Below, piece by piece: positions 47,604 to 58,010 of a stretch of 58,038 nucleotides of DNA. How positions within the stretch are numbered: the stretch's first letter is position 1; every line of letters begins with the position of its first letter. The notes under the pieces were generated by a model, which was not told the DNA's origin, did not search any database, and worked only from the letters and a program-made list of their open reading frames with translations. The position numbers and the translations under genes are program-made. The stretch lies in assembly GCA_016708875.1 (NCBI GenBank), contig JADJFA010000030.1:1-58038 (forward strand), written 5' to 3'. The DNA is from Lewinellaceae bacterium (lineage in GTDB: Bacteria; Bacteroidota; Bacteroidia; Chitinophagales; Saprospiraceae).

Positions 47604-48805
47604 ATGAAACAAAACTCCGCATGGGAATGGTCGGCGGTGGCCAGGGCGCGTTTTTATCGGCGCAGTACACCGCATGGCAGCCGCATTGGATGGCGAGATT
47701 GAACTTGTCTGTGGCGCGTTCAGCAGCAATCCTGAAAAATCAAAAGCCTCCGGGGCTGATCTTGGACTGCCGCCGGATCGCTGTTATGGCACGTTCCGCG
47801 ACATGATCCAGCGCGAAAAACGCCTGCGCCCCGACCGTCGGATGCAGTTCGTGAGCATCGTGACGCCCAACCATGTCCACTTTGCCCCAGCCAAAATGGC
47901 GCTTGAAAACGGATTCCACGTCATTTGCGACAAGCCGGTGGCTTTTAGCCTGAAAGAAGCCCTTGCACTGGAAAAAATCGTGACCAAATCCGGATTCGTT
48001 TTTGCGCTTACGCACAACTCACAGGCTACCGATGGTAAAACAAGCCCGCCAAATGATGCGGCACGGCGAACTTGGCCATATCCGAAAAGTCGTGGTGGAG
48101 TACCCTCAAGGTTGGCTCAGCACCAATTTAGGAAGCCTCCGGCCAAAACAAGCCGCCTGGCGCACCGATCCCAACCGCAGCGGTATAGCAGGGGCCATGG
48201 GCGATATTGGCACCCATGCCGAGAACCTCGCCGAGTACATCACGGTCTGAAAATCACGAATTATGTGCCGACATCAGCACCTTCGTGCTGGTCGCTTGCT
48301 CGACGATGATGGCAATGTGTTGCTCCGTTTTGAAGGGGGCGCGAAGGGAATTCTCCATGCCAGCCAGATTTCAGCTGGAGAGGAAAATAACCTGAATATT
48401 CGCGTTTATGGCGAAAAAGGTGGCCTCGAATGGCGACAAATGGAACCTAATTCGCTCATTGTAAAATGGTTAGACAAACCAATGCAAGTATTCCGAACGG
48501 GCGGCGCCGGGCGATGTATCCTGAAGCGCAAGCGGCGGCACGTATCCCAGCGGGACATCCGGAAGGTTATTTGGAGGCATTCGCAAACATTTACTAAGAA
48601 CTTCGCACACTGCGTTCGGGCGCAGGAAGCCGGGCATCAACCCGACCCAATCCACGCGGATTTTCCTACGATTCAGGATGGGGTCCGGGGTATGCGTTTT
48701 ATCGAAAAAGTGATTGCAAGCGGGAAAAGCAAAGCGAAGTGGGTCAGGGGTGTGAAGCGTGAGAGCCCTCTCACACCTCTCACGCCTTTCACGCCTCTCA
48801 CCTGA
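47604..48805 (+). CDS. Gfo/Idh/MocA-family oxidoreductase, frameshifted
   Basis: NAD(P)-dependent sugar or inositol dehydrogenase family. The Rossmann N-terminus is RMGMVGGGQGAFIGAVHRMA (G-x-G-x-G variant). Then come LVCGAFSSNPEKSKASGADL, MQFVSIVTPNHVHFAPAKMA, ENGFHVICDKPVAFSLKEAL (catalytic E/D-K-P motif), EYPQGWLSTNLGSLRPKQAA, AGAMGDIGTHAENLAEYIT (G-D-I-G-x-H substrate motif), then ISAGEENNLNIRVYGEKGGL and FPTIQDGVRGMRFIEKVIAS. Bacteroidota relatives of about 385 residues starting R-M-G-M-V-G-G-G act on sugars, but the substrate is unknown. ATG at 47604 precedes a frameshift near 47622; others are near 47655, 48020, 48250 and 48510. The last codons run into the CTCTCAC-rich hairpin. Confidence 0.85.
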
Positions 48806-48807
48806 CT
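48742..48807. repeat. CTCTCAC-type inverted repeat between convergent genes
   Basis: GTGAGAG-CC-CTCTCAC forms a core hairpin at 48759-48774. The outer GTCAGGGGTGTGAAGCGTGA pairs loosely with TCACGCCTCTCACCTGAC at the far end. Both flanking genes end inside it. CTCTCACCTCTCTCACC recurs at 53264-53285, the other side of the large gene. Confidence 0.65.
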
Positions 48808-51800
48808 ACCGTCACATCGCCTACCACTTGCTCGGTGCTGCCGTTTTTCAGCAACAAGGTGGCCTTCCATACAAACACTGCCGGGTTGACCATCTGTCCG
48901 TTATGTGTACCGTTCCAGCCTGATTCAGACTGGTTGGGTGGGAAATTCTTTCTGGAAAAAACCATGTTTCCCCAGCGGTCAAAAATCTCAAGCAATTGAA
49001 TCTCCGCGACATGATTTGGACTGGCGAATAGGGTGAACCAGCCGTTCAACTCCGCCGAAAGGGGACGTATCACGTTGGGCGCATACCATCCACCTTCCAC
49101 CAACACCACACAGAATCTTTCAGCAAACAACCGTTCAGGTCCTGGATTTCGAGGAAATACAGGGTGTTTTCGGCTGTACCGTGATGCCGAGATGGGTTTC
49201 CGGGCATCGTGTCGGTGGAATTGGTGTAATAATGATGGCAGGAATGGCGTTGGTTTGCCTCAGTAATTCGGCGGATTCATCGGCTGCAATCGTCTGGTCT
49301 TCACCGAGTTCAAGCCATACCGGAGGCAGGTCGCCGATTTGAAATTCAATGTTTTCGCAATTTCCCGTCACCGAGTAGGCCCCCGGCTGGCAGTATTCCA
49401 CGCCGTTGTAGGTCAGGCATGGCTGGGCGCAGGTCAAAGTCCCTACCACGCCAAGTTGCACCGTCGGCAAAGCTCAGGTCTTGCGATTTGAAATTCAATG
49501 ATTTCACAGTTTTCCTGCACGGAGTAGGCCCCCGGCTCGCAATATTCCACTCCGTTGTAGGTCACGCATGGCTGGGCGCAGGTTAAAGTCCCCACCACGC
49601 CAAGTTGCACCGTCGGCAAAGCCAGGTCCTGCGCGATTTGAAATTCCTTGATTTCACAGTTTTCCGTCACGGAGTAAGTCCCTGGCTGACAATAATCAGG
49701 CCGTTAAAAAATCAGGCATGGCTGGGCGCAGGTTAAAGTCCCCCACCACGCCAAGCGAGTAAGTCCCCGGCTGGCAGTATTCCACGCCGTTAAAAATCAG
49801 GCATGGCTGGGTGCAAGTTAAAGTCCCCACCACGCCAAGTTGCACCGTCGGCAAAGCCAGGTCCTGCGCGATTTGGAATTCCTTGATTTCACAGTTTTGC
49901 GTCACGGAGTAAGTCCCCGGCTGGCAATATTCCACTCCGTTGTAGGTCAGGCATGGCTGGGCGCAGGTCAACGTCCCTACCACGCCAAGTTGCACCGTCG
50001 GCAAAGCCAGGTCTTGCGCGATTTGGAATTCCTTGATTTCACAGTTTTGCGTCACGGAGTAAGTCCCCGGCTGGCAATATTCCAGGCCATTGAAAGTCAG
50101 ACATGGCTGGGCGCAAGTTAAAGTCCCCACCACGCCAAGTTGCACCGTCGGCAAAGTCAGGTCTTGCGCGATTTGGAATTCCTTGGTTACACAGTTTTCC
50201 GTCACGGGGGAAGTTCCCCCCTGACAGTATTCCACGCCGGTAAAAGTCAGGCATGGCTGGGCGCAAGTTAAAATTCCCACTACGCCAAGTTGCACCGTCA
50301 GCAAAGCCGGGTCTTGCGCGATTTGGAATTCCTTGATTTCACAGTTTTCCGTCACGGAGTAAGTTCCCGGCTGGCAGTATTCCACGCCGTTAAAAATCAG
50401 GCATGGCTGGGCGCAGGTTAAAGTCCCCACTAAGCCAAGTTGCACCGTCGGCAAAGCCAGGTCTTGCGCGATTTGGAAATTCGCTTGATTTCACAGTTTT
50501 CCGTAACGAGTAAGTCCCCGGCTGGCAGTATTCCACGCCGTTGAAAGTCGAACAAGGCTGCGCGCAGGTCAAGGTTCCCACAGGCCGAGTGGGACGAGTT
50601 GCGGCTGATTCACCTCAACAGTTGTGGTAATGACGCTAGTGCAACCGGTTGAGGGATCCGTAGCGTAAGGGTGTAAGTAGTTGTCGCGAATGGGGTCACG
50701 GTTACCTCTGCGTCGTTTCGCCTGTGCTCCAGAGATGGCTCAGGTTTGACGGAGATAGTGGAGCAGTTTGTAAACTGGTACTTTCGCCCGCACAGACAGG
50801 CGGTACAGGGATGATAGGACACCACGGAGGTGTGGAATTGCCCAAAATGATAAAAAGGATGTTGCCGCAGCCGCCTGGTATTGGTTCAGTATATTGACCT
50901 GGTTTGTGTGTAAGTATTTCCAAAAATTTATTTCCAATTGGGCGCAATCCAAGGTTCCAATCACGCCTAAATCTGTGTCCACTGATTGTGCGACATTCAC
51001 ATCACTAGGTCGAACACGCTAAGCAGCCGTTCGCAAGGTTTTGGGCAGTAACTGTCTAAGTCGCTGTCGCTGTGGGAGAAACTTCGATTTGTGTTCCGAT
51101 GGTGCCGTTAGCAAGTATATTCCACGCCCTGCAAAAAATCGGGCTGACGGCAAAAGGGTGGCTGTTTGCCCGGCACAAATTTCCTGCGGCTGGCCTAACG
51201 CTACCAGGGCGGAAGGACATCCAAATCAATCGAGAACTGGTGTTCCCCGCAACCATTCGCTTTTGGCACGGCATAATTGCCTGGCTGGTTAAAGTGTTTC
51301 CCATAAAAATCGAAGGCACTTCTAGTCAAAGTTCAAACGATGCCATAGTTGGTCACCAAATAAGGTATCACATTGATTGAAAAAAATAATAGAATCCACA
51401 ACCTTGAAAGGACTGTGTTACCGCCAAATAATGCCCTGGAGAGCAGAATTCATCACCGGCGACCACACACAATCTCCCTCGCAAATAGTTTTGGGAGGGA
51501 GATTCATGATAATATTCGGCGTCACTTCCTGCAACACGGAGGCCGTATTGGTGCAGCCATTAGCTGGGTTTGACACAGTGACTGAGTAGGAGGAAGGTGG
51601 AAGGTGGTTCAATGGTGATTTGCTGCCCCATCATGTTGTTGCTCCAAGTGTATTGGACAAAGAAGGTTGGCATTTGCCGTAAGGGTCACTTCTGCAATTG
51701 GCAAACCTTCGGCAAAGCGGAATCGTGACAGATGGGATACTGAAATCCTGTGACACAAAGGCCATGTCGGTGTCTGTGCAGCCATTGGCCGTGTTCATCA

Positions 51801-53044
51801 CCAAACGATGTAGGCGCTAGGCGCGGTGACGGTAAGGAATGGCTGAGTGTTTCCGGAAGGAGAAATTCCCGGCCCAGACCAATGGTAGGTGTAATTCGGC
51901 CCCGGAAGAGGAACCACCTCCCAAAGTGAGGAGTTGATAAAACAGTTCAAGTTCCTCCCGGCCAGCGGCAGCAAGTGGCATGGCCCAATCGGCTGTGACC
52001 ACAATTTTTTGTCAAACAATTTGTCTGCTCAACAATATAAGTGCCGGGGGCACAATACGATTGGCCGTTCACGATACTGGCATGGCTGCACACAAGTCAA
52101 AGTGCAGTAGGATACTTCCACATCATGGTGCATCACTACGTCTAATGGAGCATCTCCGGGTTTACAGTCAACGCAACAAGAGCAAAAAATAGTGCTGTCT
52201 GATGGCAGGTGAATAATTTCCAGTAATAGAGGCGGTGCCAGACAAAACCGTGTCAATCCCCAACAGAAGCTCAGATCCACCTGTACGGTGATACTGGTCA
52301 CATTGATGCTATCGCCCACAATAATCATCCAGGATGGGACGATCCAGTGCAGTACTGAGGAGTCTTTGCTCGACGGGCAGGCATCGGGTGGTGGAGGGCA
52401 ACAAAAATAGCCGTTCCCTCCTACTGGCGGGCCGAACGTCATCGATACAACTGCCCGCCACGATGCTGTATTGTACTATTTCGCCGGGGCAAACGTCAAC
52501 TGGCCCGTCCACATAATTGTTCGTACAATCGCAAGTTAATACCGGGCCGGGGCAGCAGTGCCGATGCCATACACGACGTGTGTTTGAAATTTGCATTCGG
52601 CATTGTTCGGGCCGTCTACAACGAAATAGATTTCTCCTGGGGTGAGGCCGTTCGCCATCAGATGCGCCACGCTGCCATCCTGAGCAGAGGCGAATGGGCG
52701 CAAGGTCATCGTGTCACATTCGCCAGAAAGCAGAAAAAAGCGGAGTTCGTTCCCGACTTGGCATTCAGAAACTTGAAAGTCAATGGCTATGGAATCAAAG
52801 CGGGGGCTGATGCGAAGCCAGCCGTTGTTTTTCAAAAAGTAGGGATTGGATCCGCCGGCAAAATACGGGCTGGTCGGGCGTGAGGCCTGCCGTCGTGCTG
52901 CAAATAACCTTCAGATAATTGCCGCACAATAGCCGGAACATTTGGCGGATGTCGGCCAGCGGGCGAGGCAGGTTGCAATTTTGAGCGGAAATAGGGCTAT
53001 GGATATTGCAAAAGAAGGGCGAGGGCAAGTAGTTGGTGCTTCAT
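48798..53044 (-). CDS. T9SS type B secreted protein with nine near-identical 50-residue Cys-rich repeats (frameshifted)
   Basis: Minus-strand ATG at 53044 gives a signal peptide (MKHQLLALALLLQYP, then ISAQNCNLPRPLADIRQMF). The next part reads LKNNGWLRISPRFDSIAIDF, SECQVGNELRFFLLSGECDT, NGLTPGEIYFVVDGPNNAEC and CDCTNNYVDGPVDVCPGEIV, which resemble N-terminal segments of other Saprospiria surface proteins. A PKD/Ig-like stretch follows (GPNYTYHWSGPGISPSGNTQ), then the repeat array (49335-50600). The end is a CHU_C domain (WYAPNVIRPLSAELNGWFTL, LLEIFDRWGNMVFSRKNFPP, NPAVFVWKATLLLKNGSTEQ). It should be exported by the T9SS and displayed on the surface. The region 50600-52400 needs many frame corrections. 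About 1,410 residues. Confidence 0.75.
49335..50600 (-). repeat. Tandem array of nine 150-bp units
   Basis: Units start at GCGCAGGT near 49427, 49577, 49727, 49811, 49961, 50111, 50261, 50411 and 50562. Spacing is 150 bp except one 84-bp step (a unit cut by about 66 bp at 49755). Each encodes LTCAQPCLTYNGVEYCQPGT, then YSVTENCEIKEFQIAQDLAL, PTVQLGVVGT with four cysteines. DNA identity between units looks above 90%. Diverged relatives of the unit lie at 50941 and 52027-52120. Confidence 0.92.
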
Positions 53045-53295
53045 GTAAAGATTTTGAATTGATTATCTGTGGCAGATACCAAACGTTTGTATTTATGCTG
53101 CCCATCACACAGAAAAATAATTTGGTGGCGTCTAAATCTGAATGCTTTTTCACATCTTCCCAAACACTTAAAAGGTTAAAGTATGTGAATTTCATCCCTT
53201 TGGATACTTGTTGTTTTGACAAAAAATGCGCGAGACGCGCTCATTCAGAGTCTTCCAACGCTCAATTCTCTCACCTCTCTCACCTCCGCTCGCCC
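53045..53295. other. Divergent intergenic region
   Basis: Lies between the T9SS type B gene and the reductase-like gene. It contains an AT-rich stretch (53090-53220) and a CTCTCACC run (53264-53285) like that at 48742-48807. No clear gene. A minus-strand open frame covering 52911-53222 is a frame overlap without protein character. Confidence 0.35.
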
Positions 53296-54019
53296 ATGCC
53301 CCCACCATTTGGCACAACAGCATCGTCCGAAAAATAGAAACCATAGCCCCAGATGTCCGCACGTTCCAAAAGTGGAAGTTCCGGGCTCAATCCTTTGATT
53401 TTCAGGCAGGTCAATTTGTCACCATGGATCTGCCCATCGGTGAAAAACGCCTGCAACGTTGGCGGAGTTACTCCATCGCCAACCCACCGAGCAATTCCAA
53501 CCGACTAGAACTTTGCATAGTCAACTCCAGCGAGGGGCTTGGCTCGAAATACCTTTTGACGAAATTCAAGAAGGAGCCATATTAAAATTCAAAGGCCCCG
53601 ATGGCGGTTTGTATTGCCCGAAAAAATAGAAAAGGATCTCGTGTTCATATGTACCGGAACCGGCGTTGCGCCTTTCAGAAGCATGATTTTGGACTTGAAA
53701 ATTCGAAAGCCGCATCAAATATTCACCTGATTTTTGGAACCCGGGAAGAAAGCGGCATCCTCTATCGGGATGAATTTGAAACACTGGCCCGCATGATTCC
53801 AGGGTTTTCGTTACGATATCAGTCACTTTCCGGACAATCAGATTGGGCAGGCTGGTAGCCCGTCCGCAAGTATACATGGAGCAATACGCCTTACACGCCC
53901 GGATGTAGATTTCTACCTCTGCGGCTGGAGCAGCATGATTGACGAAGGCCGTGGCGAACCTGCTGATCAAATTGGGGTATGAGCGCGGACAGGTTCGGTA
54001 TGCTGTATGGCTGGATCTT
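53296..54019 (+). CDS. Ferredoxin/flavodoxin-NADP reductase-like oxidoreductase, frameshifted
   Basis: Joined frames read IVRKIETIAPDVRTFQWKV, FDFQAGQFVTMDLPIGEKRL, QRWRSYSIANPPSNSNRLEL (FAD-binding R-x-Y-S motif), SEGLGSKYLFDEIQEGAILK, FKGPDGGF, LVFICTGTGVAPFRSMILDL (NADP-binding G-T-G-x-A-P), LIFGTREESGILYRDEFETL, and VDFYLCGWSSMIDEAVANLL near the end. These are the consecutive FAD and NAD(P) motifs of FNR-like reductases, about 235 residues in all. The electron partner is unknown: no ferredoxin gene is adjacent. Six or more indels occur. It ends 15 bp before the palindrome at 54034. Confidence 0.8.
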
Positions 54020-54033
54020 GCTAATTTGAAATG

Positions 54034-54079
54034 GCGAGGACACCTCGGAGGTCTTCGAAGACCTCCGAGGTGCCCTCGC
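54034..54079. repeat. Palindrome, TCTTCGAAGA-centred
   Basis: ACCTCGGAGGTCTTC pairs perfectly with GAAGACCTCCGAGGT. The outer GCGAGG/CCTCGC extends the stem after a 2-bp mismatch (arms about 23 bp). It lies immediately after the reductase gene. Confidence 0.88.
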
Positions 54080-55625
54080 TTTCTTTATCTACCTATACCA
54101 TGTTCACAGGGAATTATAGAATCACTTGGCAAGTCAAATCCGTGGAAAGATCAACCAACGTCCGTTTTTTTTACCATTGGACACAATTTCATCAGCATTG
54201 AAAATTGACCAAAGCGTTAGCCATAATAGTGCTTGTCTCACAGTAGTGAAGTCGACAGATTGGCATCGGGTGACGGCGGTGGAAGAAACCTTACGCCGAA
54301 CAAATTTGGGCGAATTGGAGGCCTGGCACACTCGTGAGTCTGGGCGCTGCCACCATGGGCGGACGCCTGGACAGGCACATGGTGCCAAGGCCATGTGGAT
54401 GATGTGGTGGAATGTGTGGAGGTAGTGGAGGCCGCTCGGCTCTCCTGGAAATTTTCGTTTCGCTTCCAATGCAGGGCACAGAGGTCTGTTATTGGATAAG
54501 GCTCGGTTTTGCCTTAATGGGTGGGCCTTACGGTCGTTGACCATAGCAGGATTTATTCTCTGTCGCGATCCATTCCTTATACCTGGGAGCACACGAATGT
54601 CCAAGACCCTTGCTCCTGGCGACAAGGTGATGAGCAGGTTTGACATTCTTGGAAAATACATTGCGCGGCAGATGGAAATATGGTACGGCGAAATCCATTT
54701 GAGTTAGCTGGCGAAAGAAAATCAGCACTACGGATCAATCATACCGCCTGATTTAGGGAACACTGCTTATCTTTCCCCATACTCTGCAGAACAATTGCAG
54801 CCAGAACAGCATAATACTAGCCTGACCATTAACATCAGGTAATACTTGACGCTCCATTCCAGACGCCGCGACGGGCGTTGCGCAAAACTAATATCAGTCC
54901 GTTCGCCTTCGAAGCGAGAATCGAATGGTACAAAGTTCGTTCACCTCGTCGTAATCGCCCTATTTGCACCCGAGTTCCTGGCTCTCTTTCGATTTCGGAA
55001 ATCCGGTTTTCCAATCCAATAAACTCGTCAATTTGCCCGCCGCGGCTTACGGGTTCAAGCAGGGCATTGCGGGTTTCGAACGAAATCCGCTTGGCATTGA
55101 ACTGAGGTACTCGTTGGTTTTGTCTGTTTGAGTGATGCTTTTTGATAGAATACGCCCGATTTTCAGTTCGACGTAAAAACTGTCAAAACGTTCGGGTTTT
55201 ACCCAACTGAGCAGGTTCAAAACTCGCTGTCGGATTACCAGTGTTTTGCTCATATTGTATCACTGCACAAAACCCTTTACCAATGATTTCAACCGGGTCT
55301 CATCTTCCTCCAATTGCCCCTTTGGAACAGCGTGGATGTTTCTCAAATTTTTGGCTTTAAGCGAAAGAGATGGTTGTTGCTGCGTCTGGGCATCACCTTT
55401 GATTTTTCGGAAGCGTAGTTTTTCCTGGAAACTGAAAATTCTTCGGACCAAGTAAACGTCACCATTGTCCTGCGCCGTGCCAGAATAATAATAATATAGA
55501 GGAGGCGACAAACGAACAGCAGTACAAAAATGCCCGAAAGCCAGGAAAACGTCCTTTTGGAGTAAATCGGAAAGGTATTGCCATCTAGAAAATGGTTTAA
55601 TTTTCAGGCAGAACGGCAAACAGTC
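54080..55625. other. Unresolved region, probably coding but too frameshifted to read
   Basis: No frame on either strand gives a recognisable domain. Minus-strand candidates are 55260-55619 (IFSFQEKLRFRKIKGDAQTQ, LKAKNLRNIHAVPKGQLEED) and 55047-55253 (MSKTLVIRQRVLNLLSWVKP, ERFDSFYVELKIGRILSKSI). A plus-strand stretch near 55000-55110 (AAAYGFKQGIAGFERNPLGI, ELRYSLVLS) has beta-barrel flavour. The open frame at 54134-54661 on the minus strand has unlikely composition. I leave the stretch unassigned. Confidence 0.3.
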
Positions 55626-57184
55626 TTAATTATTTACCACAAACGTCTTTGTGACTATCCCGCTACCTATTTTCAATTGCAAAAATAGACGCCATCGGGC
55701 AGCCGGAGATTGGCAATTGCCAATCATTTCCGCCAACTATGGAATTTTCAAGCGGAAAAAGATGCCGCAATTGACCAAACGCATTAAAGATGCTGCCCGG
55801 GAATTTCGGCGCCGAAACCGCCTCTATTTCAGCATTTAGAAAATCTGAAGCAGGGTTTGAAATAATTGAACATCAACGTTTGTGCCAAATCAAACACTCC
55901 AGAACACTACACCCGCGCCAAAAAGCCGCCGCGAATATTCTTCGAATTCGCCACCTGAAATAAGGGGTGTTCCAGGATTGTCGAGATTGTTGCAGTCGGT
56001 AGTAGCCCGTGCCAAATCCGCAGCACATACCATCGCCATAAGCGTCAGAAAGTGGATAGGTAGCGGCCGTTTGGAAGAGCCCGTCCAGGGTGGCTTCGCG
56101 AATGAGGCCATGTTTGAGGTGGCTGCCCGGTCCGTTAGGTGGTTCCGAGTGGGAATGCACCTCCGCCATTGGGCTAACCGCCTCGTTGCCGCCGTGTTCG
56201 AGCACCGTTCGAAGAAGTCCTCGCGAATCTCCCAATAGGTTTCCGCGCCATAGTTGTCGGTCCTGATTTTCAGGAGGACAGGGGTGCTGTTGAATTGTTT
56301 TGCGAGGGTGCAAATGGTCGTTCGGGACATTGTTTGAAAAATCGTCGTCGCCGGTACCGTTGTTGATGTTTGTGATAGTGGTTTTAGTGTTCCGGAATTG
56401 CTAAGGCCTTGATTAGCAAAGGAAATGGGGGCTTCACCGCTCTGGGTAGAAAGGTAGCCCGTCCATTGCAGGGTTTACTGCGCGTTATTGTTTACATTCA
56501 ATTCGATGGTAGCGGCGGTAGGTGGTGTGGCGCTTCGAGGTTGGTTAGGAAAAACTGGGCGCCAGTTCTTGTACCATTTAAAGTTCGGAGAGATCGGTTT
56601 CCCGAGCTGTATTGGAAAATTCCGGCGTTTTGGGCGCTTAAACGCCACCTACGGACATTCAGCGCAGGCTTTCCCAGAGATCGTCTGCGTCCAAAGGATC
56701 AAGCGCTCGTAAGTTTTTTGTTGGGGCAAATAACAAAAAATGGAAGGGTGGTACGTGATCTGGTAATCATTCGCTTAATGCCAGCATTTGTCCAAAATCG
56801 GATAGGGCGTTCCGGCCACGCCAATTGCCACTCGCGCCGCCGTTGCAGCCACCGGGACCGTAAAGAGCAGATGATTGGTGTTTGGGTCGCCTTCCACCCA
56901 AAATACCGGAAACTATCGTCGCCAACCGGGCCATGTTCACCTTAAGGTCCCGCATTTGGAATAACAGGTGTGATAAACTAACGGGGGCACACCAGGTGGC
57001 GCTGATTTCAATGACCGATTTTGCCAGGATCAGGCAAACTCGCGCCGAAACGGTACGCATTTTGCCCCAGGATGTCTGCTTGCGCCGTGAAGTGGGGCGC
57101 GACAGGCCTCATCGAGCAATTGCGCAGATGGGCAAGTGCGATAGGAACCAACAGGAATAGGAGTTGCGGTTTTCTCGAGTTCAT
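55626..57184 (-). CDS. Secreted protein with T9SS type A sorting domain, frameshifted
   Basis: Minus-strand ATG at 57184 begins MNSRKPQLLFLLVPIALAHL, a signal peptide. The middle is hard to read. Near 56330-55950, joined frames give VLLKIRTDNYGAETYWEIR, GGNEAVSPMAEVHSHSEPPN, then DAYGDGMCCGFGTGYYRL, a pattern typical of Bacteroidota secreted enzymes (x-T-D-x-Y-x-x-E-T-x-W...D-x-Y-G-D-G-x-C-C-x-x-G-x-G). The C-terminus (55880-55626) restores to a type A sorting domain: LNAEIEAVSAPKFPGSIFNA, FGQLRHLFPLE, NDWQLPISGLPDGVYFLQLK, GSGIVTKTFVVNN-stop at 55626-55628. At least seven indels. About 515 residues. No catalytic domain could be identified. It is divergent from the T9SS gene at 57311. Confidence 0.65.
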
Positions 57185-57261
57185 TTTGCTAAAATTGTCC
57201 CGATTCGATACAAAACTGTAGCGACGAACAAAATAGAGTATCGGCATAGGGCAGTTGGGTG

Positions 57262-57269
57262 TACCTTTG
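57262..57269 (+). promoter_or_regulatory. Candidate -7 element (TACCTTTG)
   Basis: A perfect TAnnTTTG 42 bp before the ATG of the last gene. No clear -33 TTTG at the expected spacing. Confidence 0.4.
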
Positions 57270-57310
57270 TTTAATTATTTCACAACCTGCTAATGCGAGA
57301 CAATTCTGTC

Positions 57311-58010
57311 ATGAAAATCTACTCTACACCCTCTTTTTGCCCCTCGGCCTTCTCCAAATACAAAGTGTTACAAACACAGTCGGCCTATGATGTACATCCG
57401 AACCCTTCCGATACCATCGGGGTTGAGAGATAGTTACGGCCTTACACCCGCGCACGGCGAGATAATAAACGTGTCCAACAGTCCCGTCACTATCAGATGG
57501 GTGCGCACTGAAGTTTATCTCACCGACAATATTACCGCACTGCTGGTAATGTGGCCAGTCCGTCACTTGCTGGTTCGGGAATAAACGATAGGACATTCCA
57601 GTTGATGCCAGATTCTTTTGGCCAACTTACGGTTCACTTCTACGGCAGTGGATGCTGATCCTGGTCGGGGAATTTGGTTCCGGGGTTAACACACCTCAAA
57701 ACTCTACCAACCTCGACAACCCTTCGGACTCTTTGGCGGCGATTTACACTTTTAGTACCCCACGAGACAGACGATCTTACATCCAACGTCAAACTTTTCC
57801 CCAACCCTACACAGTTTTCTTTACCCTGGAAAGGCTGGATATTGCTTCCGTAATGCGCATTTTCAGCAATGGATGTCGCGATATGGCACGTTTTGACGTT
57901 TCGCCAGACAATACCTATTCCATCGGGCATTTGCCGTTAGCAGCTTCGTCCTTTTCTTTTGAGGATAAGAATGGACGGTTGTTTCAGGCGGTGAGATTAA
58001 CAAGCGATAG
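57311..58010 (+). CDS. Secreted protein with T9SS type A sorting domain, frameshifted
   Basis: ATG at 57311 (MKIYSTLFLPLGLLQIQSV after one correction) is a signal peptide. The N-terminal part reads YDVHPNPSDTIGVE, YGLTPAHGEIINVSNSPVTI, RWVRTEVYLTDNITAL, then NDRTFQLMPDSFGQLTVHFY, a beta-sandwich-like module. Near 57780-57990 the type A sorting domain is recognisable: SNVKLFPNPTQ, LDIASVMRIFSNG, MARFDVSPDNTYSIGHLP, SFEDKNGRLFQAVRLT. The size of about 230 residues makes it a small T9SS cargo. Several indels occur. The stop is placed at TAG near 58008 assuming a frame correction; without it the frame runs off the window end. Confidence 0.6.

Noticed and set aside
49335..50600. CRISPR-like regular repeats
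   Set aside because: The 150-bp units are contiguous, keep an open reading frame and have no variable spacers; they are protein-coding tandem repeats.
54134..54661. Minus-strand 175-codon open frame as a gene
   Set aside because: Composition is unlike a protein (Arg/Pro/His/Cys-rich), with no signal or domain, and it overlaps equally plausible plus-strand pieces.
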